Shown: positions 1-10,980 of the stretch, one piece after another
Layout of the letters: the number at the start of each line of letters is the position of its first letter
How positions within the stretch are numbered: the stretch's first letter is position 1
Made by a program: the position numbers and the translations under genes
Notes under the pieces: generated by a model
Told to the model about the DNA's origin: nothing
Database searches by the model: none
What the model saw: the letters and a program-made list of their open reading frames with translations, nothing else
DNA from: Sisyra terminalis
Lineage: Eukaryota > Arthropoda > Insecta > Neuroptera > Sisyridae
DNA length: 64,000 nucleotides
Assembly (NCBI GenBank): GCA_958496175.1
Contig: OY292278.1
Coordinates: forward strand, 16,120,001-16,184,000
Direction: 5' to 3'

Positions 1-387
1 CATTTTACAATTTAACAGATAAGAAGTGACAATTTACGCTGAATTTTTATCATTTTTCAAATTATAAATTTATATTAAACTCAGATAAGAAAACTGTACG
101 TTTAATAGATAATTATATTCATTTTATACAAAAAAATGTTTACTGTTTAACTTTAATATATCAAACTAACAAAGGTATACAATTTTACACCATCACATAT
201 TGTTTTGTTTTCAAAGGACTTAATTTTCAAAACTATTAAATATTTTAAAAACCCATAAATTTGCGTTAAACCGAAAGAGTAAATGATTAAAAATTACTAC
301 TTTCTTGAAACTAACTGTTATCTTTAATAGATTACAGCAAAGTAATTAAGTATTATAATAAGTGATCCAAAAAAAATGCATTTCCGT

Positions 388-397
388 AAAAACTCCC
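388..397 (-). promoter_or_regulatory. kappaB-like site upstream of Lys1
   Basis: Minus-strand GGGAGTTTTT fits the loose insect Rel/NF-kB pattern GGGRNNYYYY and is conserved in the inverted duplicate as GGGAGATTTT (4948-4957). Insect lysozyme genes are often Rel-controlled. Such a short match in AT-rich DNA can be chance, and paralogous conservation may only reflect shared ancestry. Confidence 0.3.
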
Positions 398-507
398 GTT
401 CTAATTTCATTATCTTATATCAGTTATTCGGTTTCCTTAATTGACAAACAAATTATATTCATAATTTTATAAAAAAAATTGATGCTATAATTAGCTGTGA
501 TTAAATC

Positions 508-515
508 TATAAAAG
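508..515 (+). promoter_or_regulatory. TATA box of Lys1
   Basis: TATAAAAG lies 68 bp before the ATG at 576, predicting a cap site near 539. The equivalent TATAAAAG precedes Lys2. Confidence 0.6.
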
Positions 516-575
516 AGCCAACAATTAATGTAATTGTCACAGTGGCATTTCGTTTTCCTAATTGTTCAAACAGCA

Positions 576-1128
576 ATGATGAAAGTTGCATTAATCATTG
601 TAGTTCTCATTATTGGTACAAATGAGGTGTTGGGAAGAAAATTAGATCGCTGCCAAATTGTAAGGGAACTGCGGAAGCAAAATTTTCCCGAAAGCAAATT
701 GAGGAATTGTACGTGAGAATAACTAAAGATTCCTATTAGGAGTACATTTAATTTTCTTCTTAATTTTCCACCGTAGGGGTGTGTTTGGTAGAGGGTGAAA
801 GCAGTGGAAATACAGCAGCCATTGGTAGAGGTAACGCTGATGGAAGCACAGATTACGGATTGTTTCAAATAAATGACCGATATTGGTGTAATCATGGAAG
901 TCCAGGAAAAGGCTGCAATATCGAATGTCAACGTATGAGCTTACAAAAAGCTCTACCTATACAGAAATTTTGATAATTTCTTTTTAATTTTCAGAATTAT
1001 TATCCGATAATATAAAAGTGGCAAGTAAATGTGCGAAAAAAATTTATAAGGAAAGTGGATTTAATGCTTGGGTGGCTTGGAAGAATAAATGTAAGGGAAA
1101 ACCATTGCCAGATATTTCAAAGTGCTGA
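576..1128 (+). CDS. Lys1: c-type lysozyme, basic
   Basis: Secreted lysozyme (GH22) that cleaves the MurNAc-GlcNAc bond of bacterial peptidoglycan. Exons 576-708, 777-932 and 995-1128 join to 140 residues, the usual family size. Intron 1 splits the Trp codon of the family's NWVC motif (phase 1). Intron 2 follows the fifth cysteine. The start is the first of two ATGs (MMK) and gives a ~20-residue hydrophobic signal peptide ending VLG. The mature protein has all eight cysteines, the catalytic Glu (E52, in GESSG) and Asp (D70, in STDYG). By my count the mature protein carries about +9 net charge, which fits an antibacterial role. TATAAAAG lies 68 bp upstream of the ATG. Lys2 is its inverted duplicate. 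Splice sites are read from sequence; the family assignment is secure. Confidence 0.92.
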
Positions 1129-2060
1129 TAATTGGAATTTGAAAAGAATCGATTAAAGGGAAGCCGTTTTTAAAGTACTTGTTTTATGCCAATTAATATA
1201 AAATCAAAAATATATTGTTAGTCTTGCTTATGCTATGTAATCTCGAATGAAATATCGAAAACCACAAAGAAATTTTATAATTTATTGTTATTTTATTTTT
1301 TGTATGTTTAAATTAGTTATAAAGGAACTATTGGTCATTATCAAATCATGATAAACCAATCTTTAATGAGATTATTATTAATACACCAATTAGAAAGAAG
1401 ATACCCATACCATAAATCAATTAAACAAAATGTGCTGATTGGCAAATATTTTAAATTTAGTCGAAAATATTCATAAGCGCTTTTAATAAAGTGGAAATTT
1501 GCTTATTGCGACATAAAATTCTATCAATATATAAAATATTACTTCAGATATTGTCAACAATTTAAAAATATTTTCTTATTTTAAAATAAAATAAAAAATT
1601 ATTAAAGTAATGTTTTTTTTTTTTTGTACTTTTGTTGCAGAAAAACAATAAAATTTTCTTGTATTTTAAAATTGTAATTAAAGAGTAGGATTTTCCTTCC
1701 TTATGTCACTGGTTTGCAGATTTCAAAGTCTTTCATTATTGATGTTACTAATCTTCAAAATTTGAATTACCACCATAATAGTGAAATAAAATATTGCTCT
1801 TTATATGAACAATACTAATAAATTCTGTTTAAATTTGATATGGTGTGTGATGTACCATTATGTATGATAAACCATTAAGTACCAACTTTTAGTAATTTTA
1901 ATAAATGTATATGGATATACTTATATGAAGGTATTTTTTTCCTTGGAAAAACATTAATTGGGCTAATGGTGTAGGTTATAATTTTTGAACCATATAAATA
2001 TTTCTTTAAAATAAAAAATTAATAGTTCCCTGAAAATCATTCCGTCACTACATTTCAAAC

Positions 2061-2794
2061 TTAAGGGTGGATCACCGTCAGAAAAAAAAAAAGATTTTTT
2101 TTTCCATAAATGTCTTCTTATAACATTCGAGAAAAACGTGTTAAAAGGATTTGTCGATATATTATATGGTCCTAGAATAGCTGACTAATGTATTTTCACT
2201 GATGAAAATTGAATAAATTGATAACATCAAAAAAATGTCTTAAAAAAACTTTATGCGTTTTTCTCAAAATCAACTTTTTAAAACTGGGAGACAAGATTTC
2301 TCAGAAACTATCCGACGAATTGACTTGAAACTGGAGAATGTTATAGTTCAACACGTCTTCTTGGTACTGAACCTCTGAAATTGGCCAAACCTCCCCCCCC
2401 TCAAAGTGGGAGAGGGGGAAAGGTCCAAAAAAAGGTCGTTTTTTTTAACTTTTTTTTCAAAGTCGCGCCATTTTGTGAATTTTCAACATTTTTCGGATTT
2501 TCGAGGTTCAGTACCAAGAAGACGCATTATCAAAACCTATATTCTTTGGAAAATCATGATCCGACTTCCAGTTTCCAAGAAAACTTGTCTCCCGTTTGCC
2601 TCCTTATTTTTGAGGACCCTTTTTCAAAGCGCTGTAAAAGGGGGACGGGGGGACATATCGGGGCAAATAAAAAAAAAATAGTTCAAAACTTCAACTTTTA
2701 CATGCCGAAGACCGTTTTTTAATATCTCTAAAAAAAAATGGCAGCAGTTTTTAAAAAGTCATTTTTTTACGTTCTGACGGTGATCCCCCCTTAA
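2061..2794. mobile_element. TTAA-flanked foldback DNA transposon (non-autonomous)
   Basis: Terminal inverted repeats begin TTAAGGGTGGATCACCGTCA on the left, and the right end reads CGGTGATCCCCCCTTAA. The element is therefore flanked by TTAA, the target duplication of piggyBac-type elements. Inside, 2285-2375 is a long inverted copy of about 2505-2600, so the whole unit can fold. Long open frames here (for example 2381-2722) read across poly-T/poly-A and inverted-repeat sequence and are not genes. The superfamily assignment rests only on TTAA and the termini. Confidence 0.7.
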
Positions 2795-2795
2795 G

Positions 2796-3924
2796 ATTAG
2801 CACATTTTTGAACTTCTAAAGCATAAATTTTTAAAAGGATGTTTGCCAATTTGGTTAATCGAATAAAAACACAATAAGTTTTCAAACATTTTTTGAGTTT
2901 GGAATGAAAAATAAAACAAGTTTTCAAACATATTTATTATGTGTTCCACGAAAGAAAATCATTTCCTCATATCTTAGTAACAGTTCATATATAAACGCAT
3001 CAGTAATCATTCATGAAGACTTTCTTCGATTTTTGATTGTTGGCAATATTATCAATTATTTCACATATTTGAATCATCTTACAGGTGTCGAATATCTGTC
3101 CAAAAAAAATATGTAAATTTATTAAGATTATATTTTCAGTCGCCATTTCCTCACATTTTAAAAAAGAGAGGTATTTACTATATGTTCATAATAATTGCAC
3201 TTTATAGTAGGCCATCAGGGATAGTTAACTTACACAAAAATTCATATATAACAAAAATTTATGAACCAAGATTTTTTAAGTTAAAGTTCAATTCATCATC
3301 CCCTCACTTTAAATTGAAACGAGGGAATGACGAATTATAAGATAATGGCTATCAAACCAGTTGAACTTGACTTTTTTCTACTTTTTTGCGTATTTAATCC
3401 AGACGTTTAAAGATAAGAACATCATTTATGTTGACTCTATTGAAAATTATTTCTGTAAGTACAATGCAGAGATGCAAGAAGTTCATTTTGACAATGCAGG
3501 GCAACATATAACACTTTACTGAGGAGTATTATATTTACGTTACAATAATATTGTTAGAATTTGAATTCTTTGCTTTCTATTTAACAATATTGGACATGAT
3601 TTAATAACGGTTTAGCCAATAAAAATCTTCCCCTTGCGTTCAAAATTATTAATCACCCTTATAATTCTTCTCAAATATGGGTTTTCTGGGGACAAATTAT
3701 ATTAGCCAAGTCTCGTTGCACAAATACTACAAAGATGAAAAAAAAAAATTCATTTTATCTAATTTTTGAATTTGGTGAGAATCCATTTAAATAGTTGCAT
3801 AAATTTTACGGAATGAGATATCAAAATTTAAACTTTTCAAAACTAGGAGTATTGCAGAAAATAAGGCTAAAGTGGGACCTAAACAGGTAAAATTTTATGA
3901 ACGGCCTGTAATGAAAATGATAAG
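2796..3924. other. Gene-free spacer between the lysozyme duplication arms
   Basis: AT-rich spacer with no recognisable coding segment. The open frame at 2904-3116 has low-complexity composition and no family features. A short imperfect hairpin sits near 3290-3335. Confidence 0.5.
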
Positions 3925-4214
3925 AAGTATGGTATGTGTATCTTTTCCTTAACAGGTGTTTTAATAATAATCTTACTAAAGATTGGTCCAGCATGATGGA
4001 ATGATGATCAATGGTGACAATATTATTACTAATTTAAACATTAAAAAAAAGTACTACTTTACATTTTAATATTTGCAATTGTATTTCGAAATTCTTTTGA
4101 GCTTACATAGTATAAGCAAAATTAATAATATATTTTTGATTATTTATTGGTTGGCATAAAACAAGTATTTTAAAAACGGCTTTCCTTTAATCGATTTTTT
4201 CCAATTTCCAATTA

Positions 4215-4768
4215 TCAGCAGTGTGAAATATCGGGCAACGATTTTCCTTGACAATAATCCTTCCAAGCCTCCCAAGCATAAAATCCTCTTTCGTTATAAA
4301 TTTTTTTCGCACATTTACTTGCCACTGTTATATCATCGGATAATAATTCTGAAAAATAAAAAGAAATTATCAAAATTTCTGTATAGATAAGTTTTTTTTT
4401 TTTTAAAGCCGTACGTTGACAATCAATCCCGCATCCACGATTTTTTCCTTGATTACACCAATATCGGTCATTTATTTGAAACAATCCGTAATCTGTGCTT
4501 CCATCAGCGTTACCTCTACCAATGGCTGCTGTATTTCCACTGCTTTCATGCTCTATCAAGCACACCCCTACGATGGAAAAATTAAAAAGTAAATTAAATG
4601 TCCACCTTTAAGAACCTTTAGCTATTTCCACGTACAATCTCTCAATTGGCTCTCCGGAAAATTTTGTTTCCGCAGTTCCCTTACAATTTGGCAGCGATCT
4701 AATTTTCTTCCCAACACCTCATTTGTACCAATAATGAGAACCACAAAGATTATTACAACTTTCATCAT
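4215..4768 (-). CDS. Lys2: c-type lysozyme, near-neutral paralogue of Lys1
   Basis: Peptidoglycan-cleaving GH22 lysozyme, encoded on the minus strand. Exons in transcript order: 4768-4636, 4567-4415 and 4348-4215, giving 139 residues (one codon shorter than Lys1 between cysteines 3 and 4). The MMK start, ~20-residue signal peptide, eight cysteines, catalytic E52 (HESSG) and D70 (STDYG) are all present. About 99 nt of exon 2 are identical to Lys1, whereas exon 3 has about a dozen changed codons, nearly all altering the amino acid. By my count the mature charge is near +1 against about +9 in Lys1, so the copies may be functionally diverging. TATAAAAG (4829-4836, minus) and a kappaB-like site (4948-4957) lie upstream. 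Intron 2 happens to be open in frame, but the family alignment and GT..AG ends support splicing. Confidence 0.92.
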
Positions 4769-4828
4769 TGCTATTTGAACAACTAGAGAAACGAAATGCA
4801 ACTGTGACAATTACTTAAATTGATGGCT

Positions 4829-4836
4829 CTTTTATA
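4829..4836 (-). promoter_or_regulatory. TATA box of Lys2
   Basis: Minus-strand TATAAAAG about 61 bp before the ATG, in the same context as the Lys1 TATA box. Confidence 0.6.
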
Positions 4837-4947
4837 TTAATCATAGCTATTTATAACATTGATTTTTTTTTTATAAAAAATTATGAATACAATTTGTTTG
4901 TCAATTTAGGAAAGTGAATAACTGATATGAGAAAATGAACTTGGAAC

Positions 4948-4957
4948 GGGAGATTTT
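4948..4957 (+). promoter_or_regulatory. kappaB-like site upstream of Lys2
   Basis: GGGAGATTTT fits GGGRNNYYYY and corresponds in position to the site at 388-397 upstream of Lys1. Functional status is inferred only. Confidence 0.3.
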
Positions 4958-5180
4958 GCGGAAATGCATTTTTTTTTTTGGATCGTTTTATATAAACCTT
5001 AATCACTTTGCTGCTGTAATCTTTTAAAGATAAAAGTTAGTTTCAAGAAAGTGGTTATTTTTAATCATTTACTCTTTCGGTTCAACGCAAATTCAAGGAT
5101 TTTTGAAGTATTGAAAATTAAGTCCTTTGAAAACAAAACAGTATGTGTTGGTGTAGTAAAGAACTATTAAAGTCGGAGAA

Positions 5181-6228
5181 CCAGTAACCCAAGTTGCATG
5201 AAGTGTTTGATGCACTTTGAAATTTTGTAATGCTAATATATATGGGATTAGAAGTAGGAATACCTATGTTTGCCTTACCCAACCCGGGACACCAGGTACT
5301 GCGCGTGGGTGAAAGGTGTAATAAAATATTAGCCAAAAAAAGTGTTTAATTCACTCTGAAATTTGAGCAGCTTATTATTTAAATATTTAAGAAATTAGTT
5401 ACAAAAAGCCAGACAGTTTTCTTGGGGTTTAACTATCGGCAGACGTAAAAAATCTTATTTAAAATAGAAAGAGATAGGCTGCGTATGGTTGGCGGAGTGA
5501 GCGAGAGGACCAATCACCACTGTAGCTGGCTTTGTATGGCTTTTTTTAAACTTGTAAAATTCGAAGAGCATAACCGGTGATAACCTTCTTTTGAAGACAC
5601 TTCTAGTGGCAAAATCACATCACAGTACTTGGAATTATTTTTGACGGATTTTTAATGTGATTTGACATTACATTTTATTATAGGTTATCATCGGTTATGC
5701 TCTTCGAATTTTACAAGTTTAAAAAAAGCCATACAAAGCCAGCTACAGTGGTGATTGGTCCTCTCGCTCACTCCGCCAACCATACGCAGCCTATCTCTTT
5801 CTATTTTAAAAAAGATTTTTTACGTCTGCCGATAGTTAAACTCCAAGAAAACTGTCTGGCTTTTTGTAACTAATTTCTTAAATATTTAATTAATAAGCTG
5901 CTCAAATTTCAGAGTGAATCAAACACTTCATTTTGTATCAAAAAAAAAAGCAACTTTGGGGGGCATTAATTATATGTAAATCTCCTCAAAAGTGTCTGCC
6001 ATCTTGGATTCTGATTTAAAATTACCTAAACTTTCGATTAACGTTTGCTGGCCTGTGAATCAAACACTTTTTTTGGTTAATATTTTATTACACCTTTCAC
6101 CCATGCGCAGTACCTGGTGTCCCGGGTTGGGTAAGGCAAATACAGGTATTCCTACTTCTAATCCCATAGATATTAGCCTTACAAAATTTCAAGGTGCATC
6201 AAACACTTCATGAAACTTGTGTTGCTGG
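5181..6228. mobile_element. Foldback (long inverted repeat) element, ~1.05 kb
   Basis: The left arm (about 5181-5600) is repeated in reverse complement at about 5690-6228. Termini read CCAGTAACCCAAGTTGCATG on the left and, reverse-complemented, CCAGCAACACAAGTTTCATG on the right. The right arm has an extra ~130 bp (about 5926-6060). The centre (about 5600-5690) is a short unpaired loop. Short open frames in the arms are incidental. I found no convincing target-site duplication. Confidence 0.7.
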
Positions 6229-6229
6229 C

Positions 6230-7469
6230 TCATGGACTATTACTGATAGTTATTTTATATGGTAATAAAGTACAACTAATTGCTGTACTAAAACTCTTCA
6301 GGAAGGAGAACAGGCACAAGCAATTTGGAACACCATTATTGAATGGAATATTGAAAATAAAGTGCCAATTCTTTGTTGTGATTCTATTGCTTCATATTTA
6401 GGTTGTATTACTATTACTGGGACTTTTGTTCTTCCAGAGCAGAAACTAAGTAAATAAATTTCCCCTTTCATTTGTTGTTTTCATGTCTACGAATTAGCAT
6501 TGAAAGACGTGTTTGAAGAAAAAAATAACTATACAATTAAAAGGTCTTGTCATTCAATTGATATAAAATTTCCGTGAAAATGGGAAAAATATTGTTTTCA
6601 AGAAATTACAGAGTAGAACAGAAAATTTATCATGATTCAATGTATTAGAAATGGACAAAATGTTAGAATTTTACCGAATTGAGTTGACTAAAGAAATCAC
6701 TAAAGACCACTATTGAGAATTAATTAATTGACATCCAACGCTAAACCTTGACTCCAATGCAATTCAACTTAAAAAGTATCTAACCTGGTGTTTTTTATTG
6801 CCTTTAAAAGGCCATGAAATTTTACGAAAAAAAAGACAAATAGATCTCAAAATCAGCTTTACTGAAGTTTTCCCAGCATTTATGGTCTATAATAAATGAA
6901 TTTTCAGTCTTGCCCGTTGATAATAAGGTAGACCAAAACCCAAAAGTAAAAATTATACAACGAGTAAACGCTATATCTCATCGAAAGAAGAACTTAGTAA
7001 CTCATTTTACGGTTAGTTTGGCAAGTAATATATAAGTTTTATTTATTACTAAGATATATGATAAGGGTACGCTAATTTTTAATTTCAGAGAAAATCATCC
7101 CTGATTTTGTTTCTATCAAGTTATATTCTAACTGCAAAAAGTAAACGTTGAAAAGAAAAACTACTGAATATTGTCCTTTTAAATACAAATACTGAATAAA
7201 TGTAAGATATAGCAGCTTTTATTAAAGCAGCTTTTTATTTACTAAATTAACAAAGATCTAATATTCCTCATGGTTTCTACATTAATTTTTATATTAAAAG
7301 TTTGAGATCTAGTCGGGACGGGTTATTGTAGTTCGATAGCGATAATATTTAATATTTTATTTATTTAGATCAAATAGAAAGAAAAATAGAGGGTATACGC
7401 TTCGTAATTCTAAAAAAAATCCCTTTATAACTTGGGACACCCTAATGCTGGTGCTTCTTTATTCCACAG
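6230..7469. other. Gene-free interval
   Basis: No recognisable gene. The 63-codon open frame at 6210-6401 has no family features. A CTTGGGACACCCTA string near 7431-7444 resembles a common transposon terminus, but I found no partner. Confidence 0.4.
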
Positions 7470-9088
7470 TGGCTGTTACCACTCTAACCTGTTTTCTTGT
7501 AAGACTACTTCAGTAATTTGTTTCAGGAATAATAATCCCATCATATTTTTACTGTGCTTTTGCTCAGTAGTGTTCTTCTATATTTAGCAGAGAGATTTTA
7601 ATAGAGTCGTTCTTTAATGGAACTTTTCATTGCCGATTTCCATTGACATGATATCGATATTATTTTAAATGAAATTGCTTATATTATCAAAATAATGAAC
7701 AGTACTTGTATAAATAGTACTTGTTCTTAATTTTTTGTAATTTTTTTATTCTTTCTACTCTTCCTTATCAAATTATTGATAATTCTATAAATTTAGTTGT
7801 AAAACTGAGCAAAACGATAGTCGTTCGATTCACCAATTAACGATTTAACGAATTTCAAATTCCCTGGCTTAAATTTTGGGGAAAAAAGCTCAATTTAATT
7901 TTTTCGTGTTCAAGCAGAATAAATTGATCCAGAACTTATCTACAATTGAAGCAAGAAGAAAGTTTGAGTCTTTAGAATTCTAAGAAAATATTTGATGCAA
8001 ATTTCAATTGTTGAAAATTATTTTCAATTATTAGTATAGTTGAAATTTACTTGTATAATCCGATTGAGTCGCAAGCTACTAGTCCTTGTGAAACCGCATG
8101 CGGCCTGCAAGCCACTATTTGACCACCTTTGAAACATACCATACTTGGTATTACTATTTTATTACTATAAAGGTTCAATGTAATTACAATTTTCTTGAAA
8201 CAAATTTAATTTAGTACTTTTATAATAAAAAATGAGGTAGATTTTCATGAAAGAAAAGTTTTTTCTTTCTGTAAAAATATTTTTTAACTCTTTTATTATG
8301 CTCAATTATTTGTAAAAAATATTTAGTTATTATCGATGTATAATATTTCAAATGTAAAATTAAGAAGAGTTTCCACCTACTGGGCACTTGGGCTGAAAAA
8401 TGGAAAATCGTAAAAATCACTGTCAATAATTCCAAATCAGTCCAAGTGACCTTCACTCTCAGGAAAGGAACGGACTCCCCGGTCAATCTGGACTCAACTG
8501 AGATCCCATCGTCCGACACCGTCAAATACCTTGGTGTTCATCTGGACAGGAGGCTGACTTGGAAATCTCACATCATCCAGAAACGAAAATACATCAACAA
8601 GAGGTTCAAACAGTTATACTGGCTGTTGGGTAGGAGCTCTAAACTTCCCCTTGAGGATAAACTACTTATATACAAAGTAATAGTGCCAATCTGGTCGTAC
8701 AGTATTGAGTTGTAGGGCTCTGCCAGCAAGTCAAGCCTTAAATTAATCGAGGCCACCCAATCAAAGATCCTGAAACAGTTGGCAGATGCTCCATGATATG
8801 TCACAAATGAGACTCTCCGAAGAGTCTTACACATCTCATCAGTCACCGACTCCATTACCGTACGTACCACTAATCATTTTGGAAAGTTGAGTCAACACTC
8901 AAATTCCCTGATTCCGCCACTTTTGGAGCACCAAAATGAAAGAAGGCTAAAAAGAAAAGTGCCTAGTGATCAAGTAGAGGCATAGGGAGATTCCTCCACT
9001 GGGAGTATTTCCATCACGTCAACTCCGGTCATCAAATCGGATTATAGGACCTAGATCCTGATGACCGATTTATATATATAAAAAAAAG
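7470..9088 (+). mobile_element. Jockey-bearing interspersed repeat, copy A
   Basis: About 7470-8857 is highly similar to 18056-19438. The left part is non-coding. The 3' part (from about 8370) is the C-terminal reverse-transcriptase region of a jockey-like non-LTR retrotransposon. Copy A runs on to an apparent element end near 9088: a (TA)n then A-rich tail, typical of a LINE 3' end. A hAT-like GC-rich string occurs near 8097-8120 in both copies. Confidence 0.7.
8380..8860 (+). pseudogene. Jockey-like reverse transcriptase C-terminal fragment, broken
   Basis: Translation includes VKYLGVHLDRRLTWKSHI and LLIYK...PIWSYSIEL, the conserved thumb-region signature after the catalytic palm in insect jockey-type RTs. 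Compared with copy B there is one extra A near 8410 and a TGG-to-TAG nonsense change just after IEL (near 8714). The catalytic YADD-type motif would lie upstream and is absent, so this is a 5'-truncated dead copy. Confidence 0.75.
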
Positions 9089-9446
9089 AAGAGTTTCTCG
9101 TTCTTATTCAAAACTAATATAATTAACCGATAAAAGAGTAATTTAATATAAACAAATTAAATACACACATGAATTATTCTAAAGGTATTTCAATTATATT
9201 TCCCTATTTCTTATTATCAGCGTACTTTACAGTTTACTAACAAATATCGATTTCCAGCAATTAAAACAATCTTATCTTTAAAACATAAATACAAGGATAC
9301 GTAGAAACACAAAAGGATTCTTTATCATTCTGCAAATATTTATAAATGCGTGTAATATATATACTTAAAATTGGTTTTTCCCCCATAAAATAAATGACTC
9401 CAATTATAAACATACGTCAGTATTGTTTAAAAGTGCATATAAAAAC

Positions 9447-9454
9447 TATAAAAC
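9447..9454 (+). promoter_or_regulatory. TATA box of Lys3
   Basis: TATAAAAC lies 30 bp before a TTCAGCA initiator-like string (cap near 9477) and 65 bp before the ATG. A second TATAAAAA sits at 9438-9445. Confidence 0.5.
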
Positions 9455-9511
9455 GGTTAAAGTGGACTAAATTTTCAGCATTCATAACAGTCGAACTATT
9501 CGGTTGAAACA

Positions 9512-10111
9512 ATGAAAGGCGCAATTTTCGTTTTCCTTTTCATCGCAGGAACAAGCAATGTTCTCGGCCGAATTCTGGATAATTGTCAACTTGTCAATGA
9601 ATTGAGGCAGCAAGGATTTGCCGAAGGCGATCTAGCAAATTGTCGGTGAATTGTCTATTTTATTATTCAAGATATGTGGTTGGAATTATTTTCTTTTTTC
9701 GTTTAAGGGGTGTGCTTGGTAGACGCGGAAAGCGGTGGAGATACGGCGGTTTTGGGGCATGGAAATGCCGACGAAAGTACTGATTGGGGTTTGTTCCAAA
9801 TAAACGACCGATACTGGTGTACGATTGGATCCGCTGGAAACGGATGTGATGTTGATTGCAACCGTAAGTATGGAATTGGTTGCCAATTATTTTTTTTTCC
9901 TTATATGTTTTCTTTGTAATGGTTTTGCAATTGCGACAAATTGAATTTTATTTTCGTGTTTTTTTATGATTGTGTAGAATTGGTTACGGATGATATAACG
10001 GCAGCTAGTAAATGTGCTCAACTGATTTTCTCCCAGAACGGATTCTCAGCCTGGGTTGGATGGAATAATAAATGCAATGGACAACCATTACCTGATATTT
10101 CTAATTGTTAA
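9512..10111 (+). CDS. Lys3: c-type lysozyme, acidic (digestive-type charge)
   Basis: GH22 lysozyme. Exons 9512-9641, 9708-9863 and 9978-10111 join to 139 residues with a ~19-residue signal peptide (MKGAIFVFLF... ending VLG). All eight cysteines, catalytic E51 (AESGG) and D69 (STDWG) are present. I count only about five Lys/Arg against sixteen Asp/Glu in the mature chain, roughly -11. Strong acidity is known from digestive lysozymes of flies, where it lowers the pH optimum, so a midgut role is inferred. The intron 1 donor is the unusual GTCGGT; it is chosen because it alone restores the W-V-C codons in phase with the other four paralogues. No duplicate of this gene is seen in the window. Confidence 0.9.
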
Positions 10112-10980
10112 ACATTTCGTGGATTATAATTACTTTGCAACCGATTCAGTGACTTCAGTGCAAAAGTGACCTAAGTCGTTTTTTCAATTTATAAAACTAA
10201 AGTTTAAATGTTTTTATTGCAAAACTATTCAGAATGTTTCCAAATGATTTCTTCTGAATTAAGTATTAAAATGTAATGATTTTTTATTTTGTATTTTGAG
10301 ATGCACTTAAGCCACTTTTGTATTTTCACCCTTAACAATAAGCCACTCTAAAATATTTGAATTACTTTAAAAAGTTGATTAATTAAAAAAAATTCTAATT
10401 ACTTTCTGTGCAGTTGTAATTGTTTTTATTTGTAATTATATATATTTTATGAAAAATAGTGCAACTCCACAAAAATGTGTTTAGGAACATCACAAAATAG
10501 TCAAAATTGCACAATTTATGTAAAACTATCCATTAAAAGAACCACTGAATTCCTGAAGGAAAATAAAGTTTTAACTACCAAGAAATTATTATACGTGTTT
10601 ATTTATTCCGATTATTATTTTTGGAAATATTACAACAAAATTTATTGACAAAAATTAAGATCTTAATTGTTCTATATAAGGAACATAAAAACAGTACGGT
10701 TTTTAGAGAAGAAATGTATACAAACCGCAAAACCACAAAAGAATCTATTGAAATAAATTTAAACACAATAAGTGACAATAAATTCCCATTTAGCAAGTTC
10801 TTTGTAATAATGGTGAAAAAATGACTACATTATGAAAATTTATGACTCATTTATTTTCTTTATGGTCTCAAAAGAGAAATTACTTCCTTTTTTATGAAAA
10901 GAGATCATAAATAATGTTCTTAATTTTATAGAAACAGAAGTCTATCACTAATCACTTTTCTTCTTAAATGAAATGAAAAT
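10112..10980. other. Gene-free interval downstream of Lys3
   Basis: Lys3 3' flank and AT-rich sequence. Overlapping open frames on both strands at 10599-10824 are low-complexity and show no family signature. Confidence 0.4.

Larger units (their letters stand above)
175..1415 (+). repeat. Inverted segmental duplication, left arm (Lys1)
   Basis: This segment matches the reverse complement of about 3925-5160, covering promoter, three exons, introns and 3' flank of Lys1/Lys2. Coding exons are the most similar parts and flanks diverge with indels. Limits are judged by eye and are approximate. Confidence 0.8.
3925..5160 (-). repeat. Inverted segmental duplication, right arm (Lys2)
   Basis: Reverse-complement partner of about 175-1415. 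Its outer edge lies next to the foldback element beginning near 5181. Confidence 0.8.

Noticed and set aside
566..931. 121-codon minus-strand open frame over Lys1
   Set aside because: Antisense shadow of Lys1 exons 1-2. The plus strand encodes the lysozyme fold with all cysteines.
2381..2722. Two overlapping open frames (113 and 91 codons)
   Set aside because: They lie within the TTAA-flanked foldback element, consist largely of poly-T/poly-A reading and an inverted repeat, and overlap in different frames.
9686..9886. Minus-strand frame opposite Lys3 exon 2
   Set aside because: Shadow of a conserved exon; no independent features.
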